From contig NC_090942.1 of the NCBI RefSeq assembly GCF_040807025.1, forward strand, positions 66,792,911-66,856,910: 64,000 bases of DNA. Reading direction: 5' to 3'. The notes under the pieces are model-generated. The model was not told where the DNA came from. It did no database searches and saw only the letters and a program-made list of their open reading frames with translations. The position numbers and the translations under genes are program-made. The stretch is from Struthio camelus (taxonomy: Eukaryota; Chordata; Aves; Struthioniformes; Struthionidae). Shown here in pieces: positions 1 to 13,046 of the stretch (its first letter is position 1; every line of letters starts with the position of its first letter).

Positions 1-1342
1 AAAAAGGGTGGGTGAGGGAAAGGACAGAGGTGAACATCACCTGCTCACCATGGCTTCATATTTGTTCCTTGTAAGCTGCTGTACGTGGAATCACTGTCCA
101 TCATCTTAGAATAGTCAAGGCTTGGTCCTGGGCCAGTTCTTGTTCCCATTTAGACTCCCCCATCACGGGTATTTCCAGAGGATCCTCTCTTAGTAAGATA
201 TTTCCCAATAGCTGGTATAATATTCATTTAACTTTACATCAAATTACGTATTCACAAGTTTACCCTCCCATTTGATTGTTCTACTCATTTGTTTCTGCAA
301 AGCTTTTCCAGGAAACAGGTCAACACGAAATTAACAGTCTCTGGTGCTCAACATCTTACTCACAACTAAACCAACAGTGGACATAGAGCCTTCAACTGTC
401 CAATGAATGGGTCTGGCAGTCTTAGGATCCACCTCCTTCCTGTCTTGTCCAATATCCTTCAAAATCCTCCAGTACATCTGTCCATTGCAATATTTCTTCT
501 ATTCTTGAGTGTATCCAAGGAGAGATTGCTGTTTAGACTACAGTTACACAGCATCTTAGCGGTATAAGTTGATGATGAGGAAAGATTAGGCTAAAATCAA
601 CACACATATTGGCATGCATAGTTTAAAAGAATTTAAGTTCATATTTCCAAAAAAGGCTAATGCTAATTTTTTTTCAACTGAAAAAAATCTGTCTGACTTA
701 CTTGCTGCATTTCTCCTGATCCTAAATTACACTTTTGGGTTTCGTGTGATTTTGGCCTGAGATGTTGTATCTTTATTCCCGATACAACAGGTTGATTTAC
801 CAACATGGACCTTTTCCTGTTATTGCTAGGGAAGCTTCTTTTAGAACAACGTTTTCTTGCAGCTTTTTCTCCCATCTTTCCATCTACCAGCCTGTTACCA
901 TGCACTTCCCCCATTCCTAGCACTCCATTCCTAACTAAAGGCTCTTAGCTGGTATGAGGGTGAAAACTCCACGAAGCATTTCTTTGGTGGCTGCTCATAA
1001 GCCTCAAGGATTATAGATTCCTACTGCTGAAATACTGGAATCTCACCCTGCAGCTTACAAAGGCCATCGTATCCAGCTGAGATTCCAGTGAGACCTGGAG
1101 CAGGACCAAACCATGATCAGAAGTCTGGTTACTATTTGTCCTACATTTCTGCCACAGATCAAGCAATTTCAGGCCCCTGGGCAGGTTTCTAGTTCTGATC
1201 CCAGCTAATCCCCATGAAGAAAAAACTACCCCCTCTTATGCAAACCTCTTGTTTTTCTGGAGTCAGTAGTGCCTTGGCATTAGAGCGGGCTGGGCTGTTG
1301 TTATAATCTACTGCTGTCTTTGATGAATGTGTCTCTTTGTAG
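1..1342 (+). other. Intron of SLC13A4 upstream of the first exon seen
   Basis: By phase and family length this must lie inside SLC13A4. I saw no further exon in it, and the 86-codon minus-strand frame at 663-923 has no recognisable domain. Confidence 0.6.
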
Positions 1343-1533
1343 GCTCAGATACTGGTCCTGCCTCCTAAGCCCACAGAACTGGACTTGAGCACTAAATACC
1401 AGTATCAATCCAGACATGATCATATGGTCTGTAAATGCCTCTCACTGAGTATCTCCTATGCTGCAACCATTGGAGGACTGACAACCATCATAGGGACATC
1501 CACTAGCCTCATATTCTTAGAGCACTTCAACAA
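1343..1533 (+). CDS. SLC13A4: SLC13A4 coding exon (first in window)
   Basis: The acceptor is ttgtag before GCTCAG and the donor is gtaggt. The exon encodes a hydrophilic stretch (VLPPKPTELDLSTKYQYQS), then CKCLSLSISYAATIGGL and the GTSTS motif, ending in EHF-N. It ends in phase 2, and the split codon is completed by the next exon. The hydrophilic part matches the variable cytoplasmic loop of human SLC13A4, so the bird loop differs there while the membrane part is nearly identical. Confidence 0.94.
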
Positions 1534-2741
1534 GTAGGTGATATTGTGCACGTGTGAGGTTGGCAGCTGGGTCATTACCACTTTTGTGGCTTTCTCTGTA
1601 TGTTATTGCCTTAGGGAACCCTTGGAAGATAGTTTATTTGAAGGGAATTTTTCTTTCTTCTCTAATCTAATGTTATTACTAAGGGCCAATGGCTGAAAGT
1701 GGGTGCTTTAGTTCATACATACCCATGTCCTTCCCCCATGCAAAATAAAAATTCCTCGGCATAAGATAATATTTTAGTTTCTTCAGTAACTCCTTTTGAT
1801 ATTGCTAATCGGTTACCATGGAGGCAGCAGGTACCCTGGAAAATTAAACACTAACTAAAGTCATTAAAACATAACAAAGAAGACAAAGGCAAATGCATAT
1901 GAAAGAAGAAATGTCACAAAATCAACTTTAAGATGCTTTAGGCATTCTTAGAAAGCCAGTTCTGATGATGAACCTGGGGCTCAATTAGGGGTACTTGGCC
2001 TGCTTCAAAAGCAGTGCAAAAATAAATAAATTTAGAAACATGGCCTTGCACCTTTGCTTCAGAAAAGATGGGAAGCAACTCTGTGACTAGCTACATATTT
2101 TCTTTATCATGTGTGCCTAGCACTTTGAAAGACAGGAATTCCACCTCCTTTAGAAGAGGCAAAGAGGTGGGACTGGTGATATACCTCCTCATGCACAGAT
2201 ATGCAGCCAATCTCAGACGTGATCATCCTCTTCTGTTGCTGCCACTGCTGCCACGGTGTCCTGTATTTCACTCTCTGAAATGGTGGTAGCAAAGGAAACT
2301 AAAGTTGGAATCCATGCTTAGCCCAAGGCTTTGGATTATGACAATTATGACAATTCCATGAAATGCACATCAGATATCTTTGTTAGAGATCAGTAGATTA
2401 CAGTCGTCATTTGTGTGGTGCATGGTAAGATACACAGAGATTCTGGGTAAAATCATTCTTAGCTCTACTGACAATAAAAAGGATTTTAATGGTAACCTCA
2501 GGTGGGATGGGATTTAATTCCTGGCAACTCTAAGGGCTTTTTAAGCTGATTAGACAACCCAGGCCATCTGACCTTAAAGGTATGAAGTGCTATATGGCTC
2601 ATCTCTTAGTCACACATTATGACTGAGATTCAGAAGACTGACATTCTTTGGAAAGGGGCTTCACTATGCACGTGCAATGCAGCTGTCACAAATTCATTCT
2701 GATACAACTTACCGTACCATGACAGATTTATATATGTATAT

Positions 2742-2780
<39 letters not shown>

Positions 2781-5700
2781 TGTGCATGCTGGAGTGTCTG
2801 TTCTTTTACCCTTTCAATTTCTTTTGTTTCCTTTACAGTCACTACCCAAAGGCTGAAGTGGTGAATTTTGGCACCTGGTTTTTATTCAGCTTCCCCATCT
2901 CCGTCATCATGTTGGTCCTGACTTGGTTCTGGATGCATTGGCTGTTCTTGGGTTGCAAGTGAGTGCAGGTTATTAGAAATGTATGGATTACAAAAGCAGG
3001 GCATTGTGTGGCTCCATTAGAACATGTCTCATAAAGGTGCCCCCAGTCATAATTACAAAAACAAAAGCATAGCTATCTTCTCCTTGCCAGAACCATTACA
3101 GGAAATCATCTTGTTCCTTAGAAGAGCTGTACAGGCAACAGAATACAGTATTGCTGCTTGTGAGTGGAGTACCTAGATACTGCTGATATAAATCTTTATT
3201 ACGCTTTTCACTGGTTTTTTGACTCATATAACAATGGCCTTGTGTGGACCAAAAATCTTGTTAAAAGTCTTTCTGGAAACGTGCAACTGAAAAAATCAAT
3301 AGAAAAATAAGTGCAAGAGAGCAAGTTACTTCTCAGATGTACCCCCAGCTCAACGAAGTTAATGTAAAAGCAGTTAAAAAGAAAGGTAAATAGACTTCAT
3401 ATATATTTTCCTTTAAAGTGCAAAGGACTCATGGCCTAAGAGACAAATACCCTGTGATATCACGAAGTGATGAAAATAAGAACAAGGTTCTGTCTCCCAG
3501 TTCATTTGTACCACGTCTTCTCTTTGCAGAGGCACTCAGCAAAGTTAATGAAAATTGACTAAATGTGTGCATTTAGAGTGGATTAGTTAATCTGCATTAA
3601 ACTGTGGTGCAGACACGCTTATTCAGAATTAAAGTGGCCTTGGCCTTAATTTGATTTAGTTTACTCTAAAAAGCAAGCTGATCTGACATTACCAATTTAT
3701 AACACCTACAACAATGTATAAGATGATAATGACTTCTGCTTGCTGCTGACTTTGACTAGATTTGAAGAGGTAATTTAGAGGTGAATATCTGTGTCCTTCT
3801 CTCAGTCAGTCCTCTGAGCCTTGTAGTTCTAAATTAAAAGGCGAAAATGTCAGGCTTTTTTTTTTTTAATCTTGAGAGGAAACAGGTTCTAGCATGATCC
3901 TCAATTCTTTGATTTTTTAATAAAAATCATGGAAATTCCACATCGCATCCAAGACCTCATGCTGATTAATGTTTTTCTAAAGAATACCAGAGACTGAAGC
4001 ATTATCGACTTCTTGAGAAGTGCTGGTTGATTCCAAGCCTCTTTAAGCTCTGACTTCTGTTCACTGCATTTCATTAAAGAATATATTACGTTAGGAGCTT
4101 GACTACAATACTCTGCCTTCACATCTTTCTAAGCCTAGCAACACTGATAAAATGTTGAAATAGCAACCTAATTCCTGTGTATAAATGTTTATTGAATTCC
4201 ACTAACGTTTGTGGAATGTTCTTTTCCTAGAAAGTAGAGTGTTATCACTCTGCTGTTACTTGGCCCATTCGAAAAACATCTCAGACTTGCTTTTTAGCCT
4301 AGAAAGCCTTGCGGCAGGCTCTAGACTAGATCAAAGGAGAAGGAGAACCTGCCTACCAAATAATTTATTCCAGAAAAGCAGAGCGAAGGCTAGTCACCCC
4401 TTTAGAACTAACCATTAAGAACATACATAGCTCTTCACTTCCTGCAGTGCTACTGCTGCTGGATTTACCAGAGTCTAATAGGCAGGTTTGCAAGGATATT
4501 TAAATACTTGGGCATGCAGGGAAATGCTAAGTGTGATAAAAAGAACAGTGTCACGTAGATGCCCATTTACGGTGGAAATGAAAAGCCTGCTTAAGATATT
4601 TTGTGTACCAGACAGGATCTATCTGCATCCTTAACTGCTCAAATCCCTTTGAAAAACTGGCCTGCACCAGACACAAGGAAGGAGATATTAGTCCACCAGC
4701 TGGCCAGTGATATAGCATGGAACTCTGGTGGGGTAATAAGAGATATATTAAAATAGTAGGAACTTTAAAAACAGGCTGGTCTGCTCCAAATGTACTTTCG
4801 TCACTGAAGTCCAGCTGCTGCATCCCACTTCAGAATTGCCTAGCTGCAGAGGCTTCCCAGCCCACATCGTACTGCTGTGCATGACAGAAGGTAGAGCAGA
4901 AGCAGAAAAGCAGAGAGCTGTGGCTCAAAGCACACCTAAACGACACTCCTGGAAAGAGTAAAAGGAAAAGGTTAAAGTGAGCTCACAAGTTTCTTCATTT
5001 CAATTAGGAACATACAGGCTTTGTTATATTAGGAAGGCAATCTGCAGAAACTGAGGTCTTCACATAATTTGCATATAAATGTAATGCAAGGTTAAATGTG
5101 TTCAACTCTAAAATGGGCTTGTGCTTTTATTTCCTTGATAGAAATACGGACACTTTTCACCAGGACAAAACACCACACTGATTGCCTTGGCATCTGCAGC
5201 AGAGACAGTGCAGTCCTGCACTGACTGTGTATAATTTAGAAATTGCTAGAAATAATAAAAGTGGCCTTGTCAGTCTCACGGTCAACTCATGAAAATTTTT
5301 GGGATTTCCAGGACAGCTTTCCCTCCCTGTGTAGCCTAAATCCCAAATATTCAAGACAAACATGGGCCTCAAAAGCCAGACTGGGCCTTGTATGTGTTCA
5401 ATACCCTTGCTTTGAGTGGAAAGCGTGCAGCTCCAACGCAAGAAAATCTATTCATAGATGACCTGTGTCACAATCTTTCCATGGGACGGTAAAAGCTAGC
5501 CATAGCCTTTGAAGAGTTCTGGCACCCGAAAAATCTGGCCTCCGCAGGCAGTAGGAGGAGGCCTAAGGAAAGAGCGCCTAGCCACAGCTCTGGCCGGCTC
5601 CACGATACCAGTCAGTATTAGTCAGAGCACCCCAGAGACGCGCAGCCTTCACGCTGCCTCTGGCAGGGTTTCTCACAAATCCTGGAAACCAGATTGTGCA

Positions 5701-8700
5701 AAGATCACATGCAACAGCTTCCCTTCCCATTACCATCAGGTCTTGCCCCAATCACATTGTCTCCCAACTGCCTTTGGCGACTAAAATTTTCATTTTGCTG
5801 TGTTGATGTTATTTTTTACAACATCTTCTTTTCATTTGCCTGATCTCTCTAATCTTACTGTGCTATCTCCTTCAGTTTTAGAGAGACATGTTCCATGAGC
5901 AAGAAGAAGAAGACCAAACGGGAAGAAATGTCAGAGAGAAGAATACAGGAAGAATATGAGAAACTGGGAAATGTTAGGTAAAACAGATCTTCCTTCTTCA
6001 GGAATTTGCCTCTCTGGTTAGAACCACGCTCTCATTTTGTCCTCTGCACTGCCTTTGGCTCATGCAGATTATACTTAAACGCCAGCACTGTGTCAGTTCA
6101 GGCACATACTTATTTCAGTGGATAGAAGTTCACTATTAGCAAAGGCTTTACAGCAATCTCCCATCATGAGAAGTCCTGTCCTCCCAGCTGGTGACGATCC
6201 TTATTGGTGGTGGCAAGCAATCTCTGTCAAAAAGCTTAATTTGAAAGAATCTCATTTTACAAAAGGTATGATACCTGATAAGATGAGCCCTTCTCAAAAG
6301 ATTTTTGTGCTGTTTAGCTGAAATTTTAATAGATGCACTCACTGAATTTTAGCCTGATTGACTCTGAGTCTAGACCTTTGCTCACACTGTCTCTAAGTAT
6401 GAAACTATGAAACCAAACTTAATTTAAATCCACCATATATTAAAACCCAGTGCCCTCAAGCCAACTTTAACCTTGTACTTATTCCACAAGTTCAAAATAT
6501 TTGTGCTGATTTAATTGTCAGCTGCTGTTATGCTTTCTACAGGCTTTTAAAAAATGCAATACAAAATGTTTACAATGCAACAGTAACATGAGCTTTACCT
6601 TGTTACAGTATTTCTTCTGATAGTACTGCAAAAACATAAAAAGCATACATAAATATCTTTCTTTAAGGATTGACCATGAACAATCAAAGTGCAAATACAG
6701 ATAATGATATATTTAGCTGTATTCTTTACTGGGTCTAGGTTGTTATCAGCTAGGACCCAAATGTAGACTATTTTAGTTCAAACTAATCTGCCTTTCTGTT
6801 TTCCTTATAGATTTTTTTCCCTTTTGTTGGAACCAGTTGACAACCCCTTACTTCTGTAATTTGCTCCTGGGTTTTCAGTCTGGCCTTGGATTTGATTCCT
6901 AACTTTTTTTCATTTTGTTTCTAGCTATCCTGAGATGGTGACTGGGTTTTTCTTCGTTCTGATGACCTTGCTTTGGTTCACTCGTGAACCTGGCTTTGTA
7001 CCAGGGTGGTCATCTTTTTTTGAGAAGTAAGTGAAGTTCCTTAAGCAGTAGCAGAGGAATATGATCTTCTATCTATCTGCTGACTTTCTGTAATAACTTT
7101 TGGCTACCAAATGTCTATAGCCACTGTTAACGAGGTGGTAAAAAACAAAATCTTCATTCAAAATTAAGGATATTTGCTTTTAAAACTACATCTATTCACA
7201 CAAAAGCAAACTGTATTCTTTCTAGGAAAGTAGAGTGCATTAGCTACAGAAGTAAAATAAATATATTTCTAAGGCAATAAATGGGAAGATCATATTCTGA
7301 AGTTTAAAGTAAGCAACATTTTAATGCATTCATAGAGAAGCTGCCACTAGGATGCTTTTTGGAATAGTTTACTAATATAATTCAAATTAAAACCTTATGT
7401 TTTTTAAATATTATTTTGAAGGAACAATTTTTGATAGAAAATGTATTTTTGTGAAGATCAGGTTTATCAGAAACATTTTCATTTCAATTAAATATTAGAC
7501 AGAAAAGTGACAAACAATTATACCTTTTTCACTTCAAATAATATTTAAACAACTTATATTAAAAGTAACTTTAATATACGATACCTCTCAAAGGCTAAAT
7601 GAATTGAAGTGAAATTTTCTTTCAGTTTCTACTGCATAAAATTATTTTTTCATTCTAATTCAGATAGAAAAATAATTTCTAATATTGGGATTTTCTGATA
7701 ATCTTTGGAGTTTAGCACACCTCAAAGTACTTTTTCAGACTGTGATAACTATTCAAAATTAATATTTAGAATCAGTCTCCAATTCATTTATAGAGGATTA
7801 CGTGGGCTTTTGCCCAGAATGTGCTAATTGTTTCTTGATTCTAGAAAACTGGTATTTTTCTATATCTCTGAGTTAATAATTGTGTAAACCAAAAGGGATC
7901 TTTTTTTTTCACTGCAGTGTTAATAACTGCTGAATGGAGACAGTTTAATAAATTTAAAAAAATTAAATTTGTTTCCTTGATATGGAAGTATAGTTTTCTC
8001 AAGGACTGTTACTAAGCCTTCAGATGTAGAAACACAGCTTCACCTATAAATATTTGCTTGGAGCCATGTCCTTTGTTGAGGAATGTCTCTGTTTGTTAGT
8101 GCATTTTTATGACAACCCACTGTTTCTTTCCTAGGAAAGGCTACCGGACTGATGCCACTGTCTCTGTATTTCTTGGTTTTCTCCTTTTCCTGATTCCAGC
8201 AAAGAAGCCATGTTTTGGAAAAAGGAAAAAAGGTGAGGAAGATGTGGCAAGAATGAGATATGATACTTTTTCCAGTGCCTTTAATGATATTTTTCTATTC
8301 TCTGTTAAATGGCCCAAGAACAGATTTTTTACTGTGGAAAGTCAGGGTTCACTTTATCCTCTGATACCATCCCTTCCTAACTCAAGCACCCTTTTTGGTG
8401 CCTTAACTCATGTATTCTCATCCAGCAGAGTACAAACAGATCTTGCATTTATGGCCACCATCTTTTCTGTGCCTGCACTACATTATCAAAACCTAGGACA
8501 GAGGTTTACGATAGGTTGAAATGCAGTTACATATTGAGAACTGCAACACAGACGTTTGGAAAATTGACTGATGAAGAATGTAAATATTTTGGTCATTACT
8601 TGTATAGAAGAACTCATTGGCAATCTCATCAAGTAGATGTAAAAGAGGTCAGTAGATGACAGTGGACTGAAAAGTTCAAATTTTTGCCAAAGTAGCTCTT

Positions 8701-11700
8701 GCAGTCTTCTTGATAATAATTATTACTGTTATTTCACATTCATATTTTGATAGCACTCAGAGGTATCAATCAGTTTGCTGTTGCCAGGCTCTCAAAATTC
8801 ATGCATGAAAACACAGCTTCTTGTCATTAGTCTTATTTAGAGATTACAAGTGTATATAGATATGTTTATTTCTCATACTGAGATGCATGCAGCAGTTACA
8901 GGAAAAAAAAATCTAAATGCTACTTCAACAAAAAACTCAGGTATCTAAAAATAATACCCTCAGATAAAACCTGGCAACATAAATGAGCTTTATCAAGCAT
9001 TATGAGTTACTGGAGAGAGAAAATACCCTTATTTGAGAAAATAATCTCATCGTAACTCCATCTTTCCAGTCTACAGATAGTTAGGACACAAGTATATGTA
9101 ACAGAAGACAGTCCTTCAAATATTTATACTATAAAACATAGGGATTTATCCACATCAATAGAGCAGACAAGGGAAAGTCAGAGCATTTGGAATCAATATG
9201 CTGCACTTCCTGAGGCTGAGCTAACCAGAGAAATAGGCTGCTATCATCTTCCTCATCTATCTCACAGATATTTCTCAAGGTAAGTCCCATGGATTTTTGC
9301 ATTATTATTATTGGTGAAGCATGCAGAGATCTCTGCAAAAATGCCAGTGTGATACTGGTTACACACTTGTTTTATTTTGATATAGGAGAAGGTGAAAGGT
9401 CCACAGACACTAAGACACTTGATCCGATCATTACCTGGAAGGACTTTCAGAAGACCATGCCCTGGGAGATTGTAGTGTTGGTTGGAGGCGGTTATGCCTT
9501 AGCAGCTGGATGCAAGGTACTGACTTAGATTTTATCCTACCTTCTAAGCAAATGATAAATCTGGACTTTTATCTTAATCCCTTTGTATGTTGCCCAGTTT
9601 GGAATGATGAGGATACTTTCAAATTTGTACATTACCTAGACCCTAATTTCTCGACTCAGTGGAGAGCTACTTAGCTAACAAAAAGGCTCAATTCAGTTGC
9701 CTAGACATAGGCATCTACTGCCATTTCAGACGCTCTAGAATATCCTGATATCCCCACAAAGCTTGCAGATGTGACATAAGATCTGAGGCAGACCTCATCC
9801 TTTCTCAAGCAGCAGCTGGCCAGCCAGGTGGGAACACCTTAGTTGCTGTGGGATATTCATGTTTAGGCAACTGAGTCAAGTTCCTAGCGACGGACATGCT
9901 CTAGGCTCTATTGATGGTATCTCCATTGAATAAAATGGGAGATTAGACAAACGTAGTTCACATACAGATACATACATGTAGACAACTAAATTCGTATGTC
10001 AATCTCAAAATGAATTGTACCCAGACTGTGTAATCCTTCAACACTGATTTGTAGTAATCCAGTTCACATGCTGAAGTAAAAGGAAGGATCAGGCTCGGTG
10101 CCTGCTCAATTCCGATCTTCTGCCTTTCAACTGTGCCTGTCAACTCCTTGTGCCATTTATTACCAGATGTGTGTCTCTGATATTATGGACAACAGTTTAT
10201 TAGGCACTGGACTGAAATCTAGTTTACTCATCAAAAGGGAATGCAAAGAGTATTGACCTAAATGTTATTTGCTGGTAGGATTCTCTGCTGCAAACTGTCC
10301 CAGAGAGAAGAATCTGGTTTAAAAATATCCACTGTATTTAATAATTCTTGCACTTCTGTCCTTTCCCCAGACCTCTGGCCTCTCCACATGGATTGGACGC
10401 CAAATGTTGTCCTTGAGCAGCCTTCCTTACTGGGCTGTAACTCTCCTGGCCTGCATTTTGGTGTCCCTGGTAACAGAGTTTGTTAGTAATCCAGCAACCA
10501 TAACTATCTTTCTGCCTATTTTATGCAGCATGGTGAGTAAAAACAACAGCATTTTTAGTCTATTGCTTCCTGATAGCCTTGCGGGAACGCATCAGGAAGT
10601 TAGGATATTGGCTCTCTGAGAGCACAGAGTCCAGCCCCAGTTCCCAAGCTATTGTTCTGCTGTCTTGGGTTTAGGAGAATTAATGAACTCTGCCAGCCAA
10701 AAGGCCTGAAAGCATAAGTTAGCACCAAGGAATATATTCAGCACCTCTCAGAAGTAAAAATATAGCTCCTGTGCTAAGGGATACATGATCTAAACACGAG
10801 GGAAGGTGAAGATGAGGAAAGCAGTAAGATACTTGGTGAAGCCCTTACAAAGCTTGAGGGTTGGGATACTTTTCACAATGTTATTTTAAATGTGTTCTTC
10901 CTTAGTTAGTAGTCACCTACTCACTACTTGTAAGAAAAGGCTGTAGAAGGGAATTTTATATCAGAATGAAATGTGTTCAGAGAGGCAGCCTGGTAAGCAT
11001 ACCGGCATCTAGCATGGAAAGCAAACAGAGACGCTTGTAAGGGCCAAAAGAAATGAGGATACTGGTGCCAAAGGCAGAGGCAAGAGACAGAAGTTACCTT
11101 CTATACTGGAATAGCCGTTACAGAAACCCGTCTTAATTTCTTTTTTTTTATGTAATGAGAAACTTTACTTACAAAGAATGCAGGTCATGAATCATGTTTC
11201 CCTATGAAAATAATTGCATTGGGTTGTCCCAAAGTATGCTACAGTGAACAGCTCTGGGGTAACATGAAGGTACAGTCAGATGAAAATAAGTAACTACATT
11301 AGAATGGCTTATGAGGTCAAATTCACCCCTGCTCAGCTCAGACAGAGACTATCCTAAAGTGAAATTTAAAGCAGTAATCTTCTTTTAGTGATCTGAACTG
11401 CCATCTTAAGGCAGTCTCTTTTTTTTTGGAGTGTAAAAGAAGCCTATAGACACTTCACTCTCTGACATGAAGTTAGCATTATGAATACCCTTCCTTTTCC
11501 CTCTAGCATAAACCCAGTCCATAGCAAAGCAAACTAAAATGCAAAGTTTAACCACCACTGAAGGCTGTAGTGGAAGAACAATTCTTTGGACAATTTTAAA
11601 GACTATTCTAACATCATTGTCTCCTCACAATTTGAATTTGGACAACAAACACCTAATTTTCCTAATCACAGTTCAGAAGGACTTCAGTAGAAAAAGCTTC

Positions 11701-13046
11701 AGTACCTTCAGCAGCTGAAAGGAGTAAGTTCCTCATGTCAATCTGTTGTGATCTCTCTTGGATGAAGACTGAAGCCGTGCTCAGTGATTAGAACCAGAAG
11801 AAACAACACAGAATGACATGGAGAACAAATGGGAACAAGAGCAAGGAAGGTCTAACAGTAGCAACCTCCACCCTCCCCCAGTGTGAAATGGTTCAACAAA
11901 AATCCATGGAGCGTGACCAGCTTCAAATCCTACCACTATCCAGCTCTAAAAAACAAGAAAAAGATTGATTCTACCCTTAAGTTTAGAAGCTAGGGAACTG
12001 AAATTTGCAGAATCTTGTTATTGTCACATAAAGCAGAGAGGGTCCTTTCATCACAGTTACAAGCAGTGGCCTTTAACGGTTAAGTGAAACTTCTCTCCCT
12101 CGTCTCTCCTTCCAGTCAGAAACCCTGCTTATCAACCCTTTATATACCCTGATTCCTGTCACCATGTGTATCTCCTTTGCGGTGATGCTGCCAGTGGGTA
12201 ATCCTCCAAATGCCATTGTCTTCAGTTATGGGCACTGCCAGATTAAAGACATGGTGAGTCTTGAAATCAGGTATACCCTCCCGTGCTTCATGCAACCTCA
12301 ACAACTTGTCCCCACATCCAGCAGCCAGTAATAATAATGATATTCATGTTAGTATACAGTCATATTGATCCGCACTACTGCTATTTTATTGGAGCTGTCA
12401 AGTTAAGAACATCTACACTACGATATGCACGATTTTCATCTTTTCTGTAAATGAATATAATGGTCTAACGAGCAGAGTGCTTGAGGAAGCTTACAAGAAA
12501 CTAGATTTGTCACAGAGCTCCGTACTTAATCATGTAGTTGTCACCCTGCTAGGTATGGTTCAAATCCCCATTCTGACTGTGTGATTGAAATGTCCAAGTG
12601 ATAAACTGAGAAGTCTTCTGATGAGCTGCATATACCTCTGATTACGACTCCTGAAGTCTCTCATGATGCACATTCTGATACATAATATTCACGGGGCTTT
12701 TTATAGCTCTAGAAATCAGTATACATACTTTATGATTATACTTATAAATCAACAGACAAACATACATATAGAAACATATTCTACAAAGCCGAAAGGGACG
12801 GATGCATGCCCTTTCTTCACCATGAACCCTTCTGCCTTCTTTCTTCCACACTGATTATTTTTGTTCAAGTCATCACTGATCATGCTCTGTTGTGTTTTGT
12901 TTTTGTAGGTGAAAGCTGGCCTGGGTGTAAATCTGATTGGTCTTGCTGTTGTCATGGTGGCAATCAACACATGGGGAATTAGACTTTTCCAGCTGAATAC
13001 ATTTCCAGAATGGGCAGTGGTCAGTAACATCACTAGCCGAACATAA
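1343..13046 (+). CDS. SLC13A4: SLC13A4 (NaS2 sodium/sulfate cotransporter), 3' half, nine coding exons
   Basis: Exons 1343-1533, 2839-2958, 5876-5977, 6925-7026, 8135-8232, 9386-9516, 10371-10532, 12116-12253 and 12909-13046 have AG/GT borders and consistent phases. Joined, they give 1182 nt: 393 residues plus TAA. The human protein is about 626 residues, so the N-terminal third or so is outside the window. The family moves sulfate (and related oxyanions) with sodium across the plasma membrane. Seen here (numbering from the first residue in the window): the conserved segment containing ATIGGLTTIIGTSTS near residue 45, the SNPAT substrate/sodium motif at 287-291, and the family signature SFAVMLPVGNPPNAIV at 322-337. 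The C-terminus carries an NIT glycosylation sequon. The sequence follows SLC13A4 more closely than SLC13A1, for example SKKKKTKRE, FTREPGFVPGW and AKKPCFGK. No stop or frameshift was seen. It converges on STMP1. Confidence 0.96.
2742..2786. repeat. (TG)n microsatellite
   Basis: About 14 TG units are followed by imperfect TATG/CG/TGCA variants, inside an SLC13A4 intron about 50 bp before the next exon. The overlapping short ORFs are products of the repeat. Confidence 0.95.
2839..2958 (+). CDS. SLC13A4: SLC13A4 coding exon
   Basis: The acceptor is tttacag and the donor is gtgagt. The exon encodes HYPKAEVVNFGTWFLFSF followed by a membrane helix ending MHWLFLGC. It keeps phase 2 on both sides. 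A TG dinucleotide run lies just upstream of its polypyrimidine tract. Confidence 0.95.
5876..5977 (+). CDS. SLC13A4: SLC13A4 coding exon (charged cytoplasmic loop)
   Basis: The acceptor is ccttcag and the donor is gtaaaa. The exon encodes NFRETCSMSKKKKTKREEM and then RRIQEEYEKLGNV, the basic/acidic loop typical of SLC13A4. In a search this loop separates it from SLC13A1. Its 102 nt preserve phase 2. Confidence 0.94.
6925..7026 (+). CDS. SLC13A4: SLC13A4 coding exon
   Basis: The acceptor is tttctag and the donor is gtaagt. The exon encodes YPEMVTGFFFVLMTLLWF, a membrane helix, followed by TREPGFVPGWSSFFE. The split lysine codon is completed in the next exon. Confidence 0.95.
8135..8232 (+). 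CDS. SLC13A4: SLC13A4 coding exon
   Basis: The acceptor is ttcctag. The exon encodes KGYRTDATVSVFLGFLLFLI and then PAKKPCFGKRKK. The donor is chosen as aaaaaag|gtgagg because it restores the reading frame into the next exon; reading on from here gives an artefactual longer ORF in the intron. Confidence 0.93.
9386..9516 (+). CDS. SLC13A4: SLC13A4 coding exon
   Basis: The acceptor is gatatag and the donor is gtactg. The exon encodes a short hydrophilic loop (GEGERSTDTKTLDP), ITWKDFQKTMPWEIVVLVGG and GYALAAGCK. ITWK-F and PW-I-LVGGG-ALA are conserved across SLC13. It ends in phase 0. Confidence 0.94.
9640..9930. repeat. Possible old avian interspersed repeat
   Basis: The stretch around actcagt...ttgcctagacataggcatct resembles an interspersed repeat I have seen in bird and reptile DNA, but I cannot name the family. 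It lies in the SLC13A4 intron after exon 9386-9516. Confidence 0.25.
10371..10532 (+). CDS. SLC13A4: SLC13A4 coding exon with SNPAT motif
   Basis: The acceptor is tccccag and the donor is gtgagt. There are 54 whole codons, from TSGLSTWIGRQML to LPILCSM. The exon contains TEFVSNPATITIFLP, whose Ser-Asn-Pro is one of the two conserved repeat-end motifs that coordinate substrate and sodium in this transporter fold. Confidence 0.95.
12116..12253 (+). CDS. SLC13A4: SLC13A4 coding exon with sodium:sulfate symporter signature
   Basis: The acceptor is cttccag and the donor is gtgagt. There are 46 whole codons, from SETLLINPLYTLIP to GHCQIKDM. The exon holds SFAVMLPVGNPPNAIV, which fits the sodium:sulfate symporter family signature. 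Confidence 0.95.
12540..12640 (+). repeat. MIR-like SINE remnant
   Basis: A tRNA B-box-like ggttcaaatccc is followed by a degenerate tgtgtga and a tail resembling the MIR body. It is heavily diverged, and the assignment rests on pattern only. Confidence 0.3.
12909..13046 (+). CDS. SLC13A4: SLC13A4 terminal coding exon
   Basis: The acceptor is tttgtag. It encodes VKAGLGVNLIGLAVVMVAIN, the last helix, then NTWGIRLFQLNTFPEWAVVS and NITSRT, ending with TAA at 13044-13046. The extracellular C-terminal NIT sequon is shared with the human protein. Confidence 0.95.
   Translation: MKAGLGVNLIGLAVVMVAINTWGIRLFQLNTFPEWAVVSNITSRT

Noticed and set aside
8109..8519. 136-codon ORF beginning with SLC13A4 sequence
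   Set aside because: Only 8135-8232 is exon; the rest is read-through into the intron past a good donor.
12550..12570. tRNA B-box-like ggttcaaatccc
   Set aside because: No A-box or cloverleaf around it; fits a MIR-like SINE relic better than a tRNA gene.
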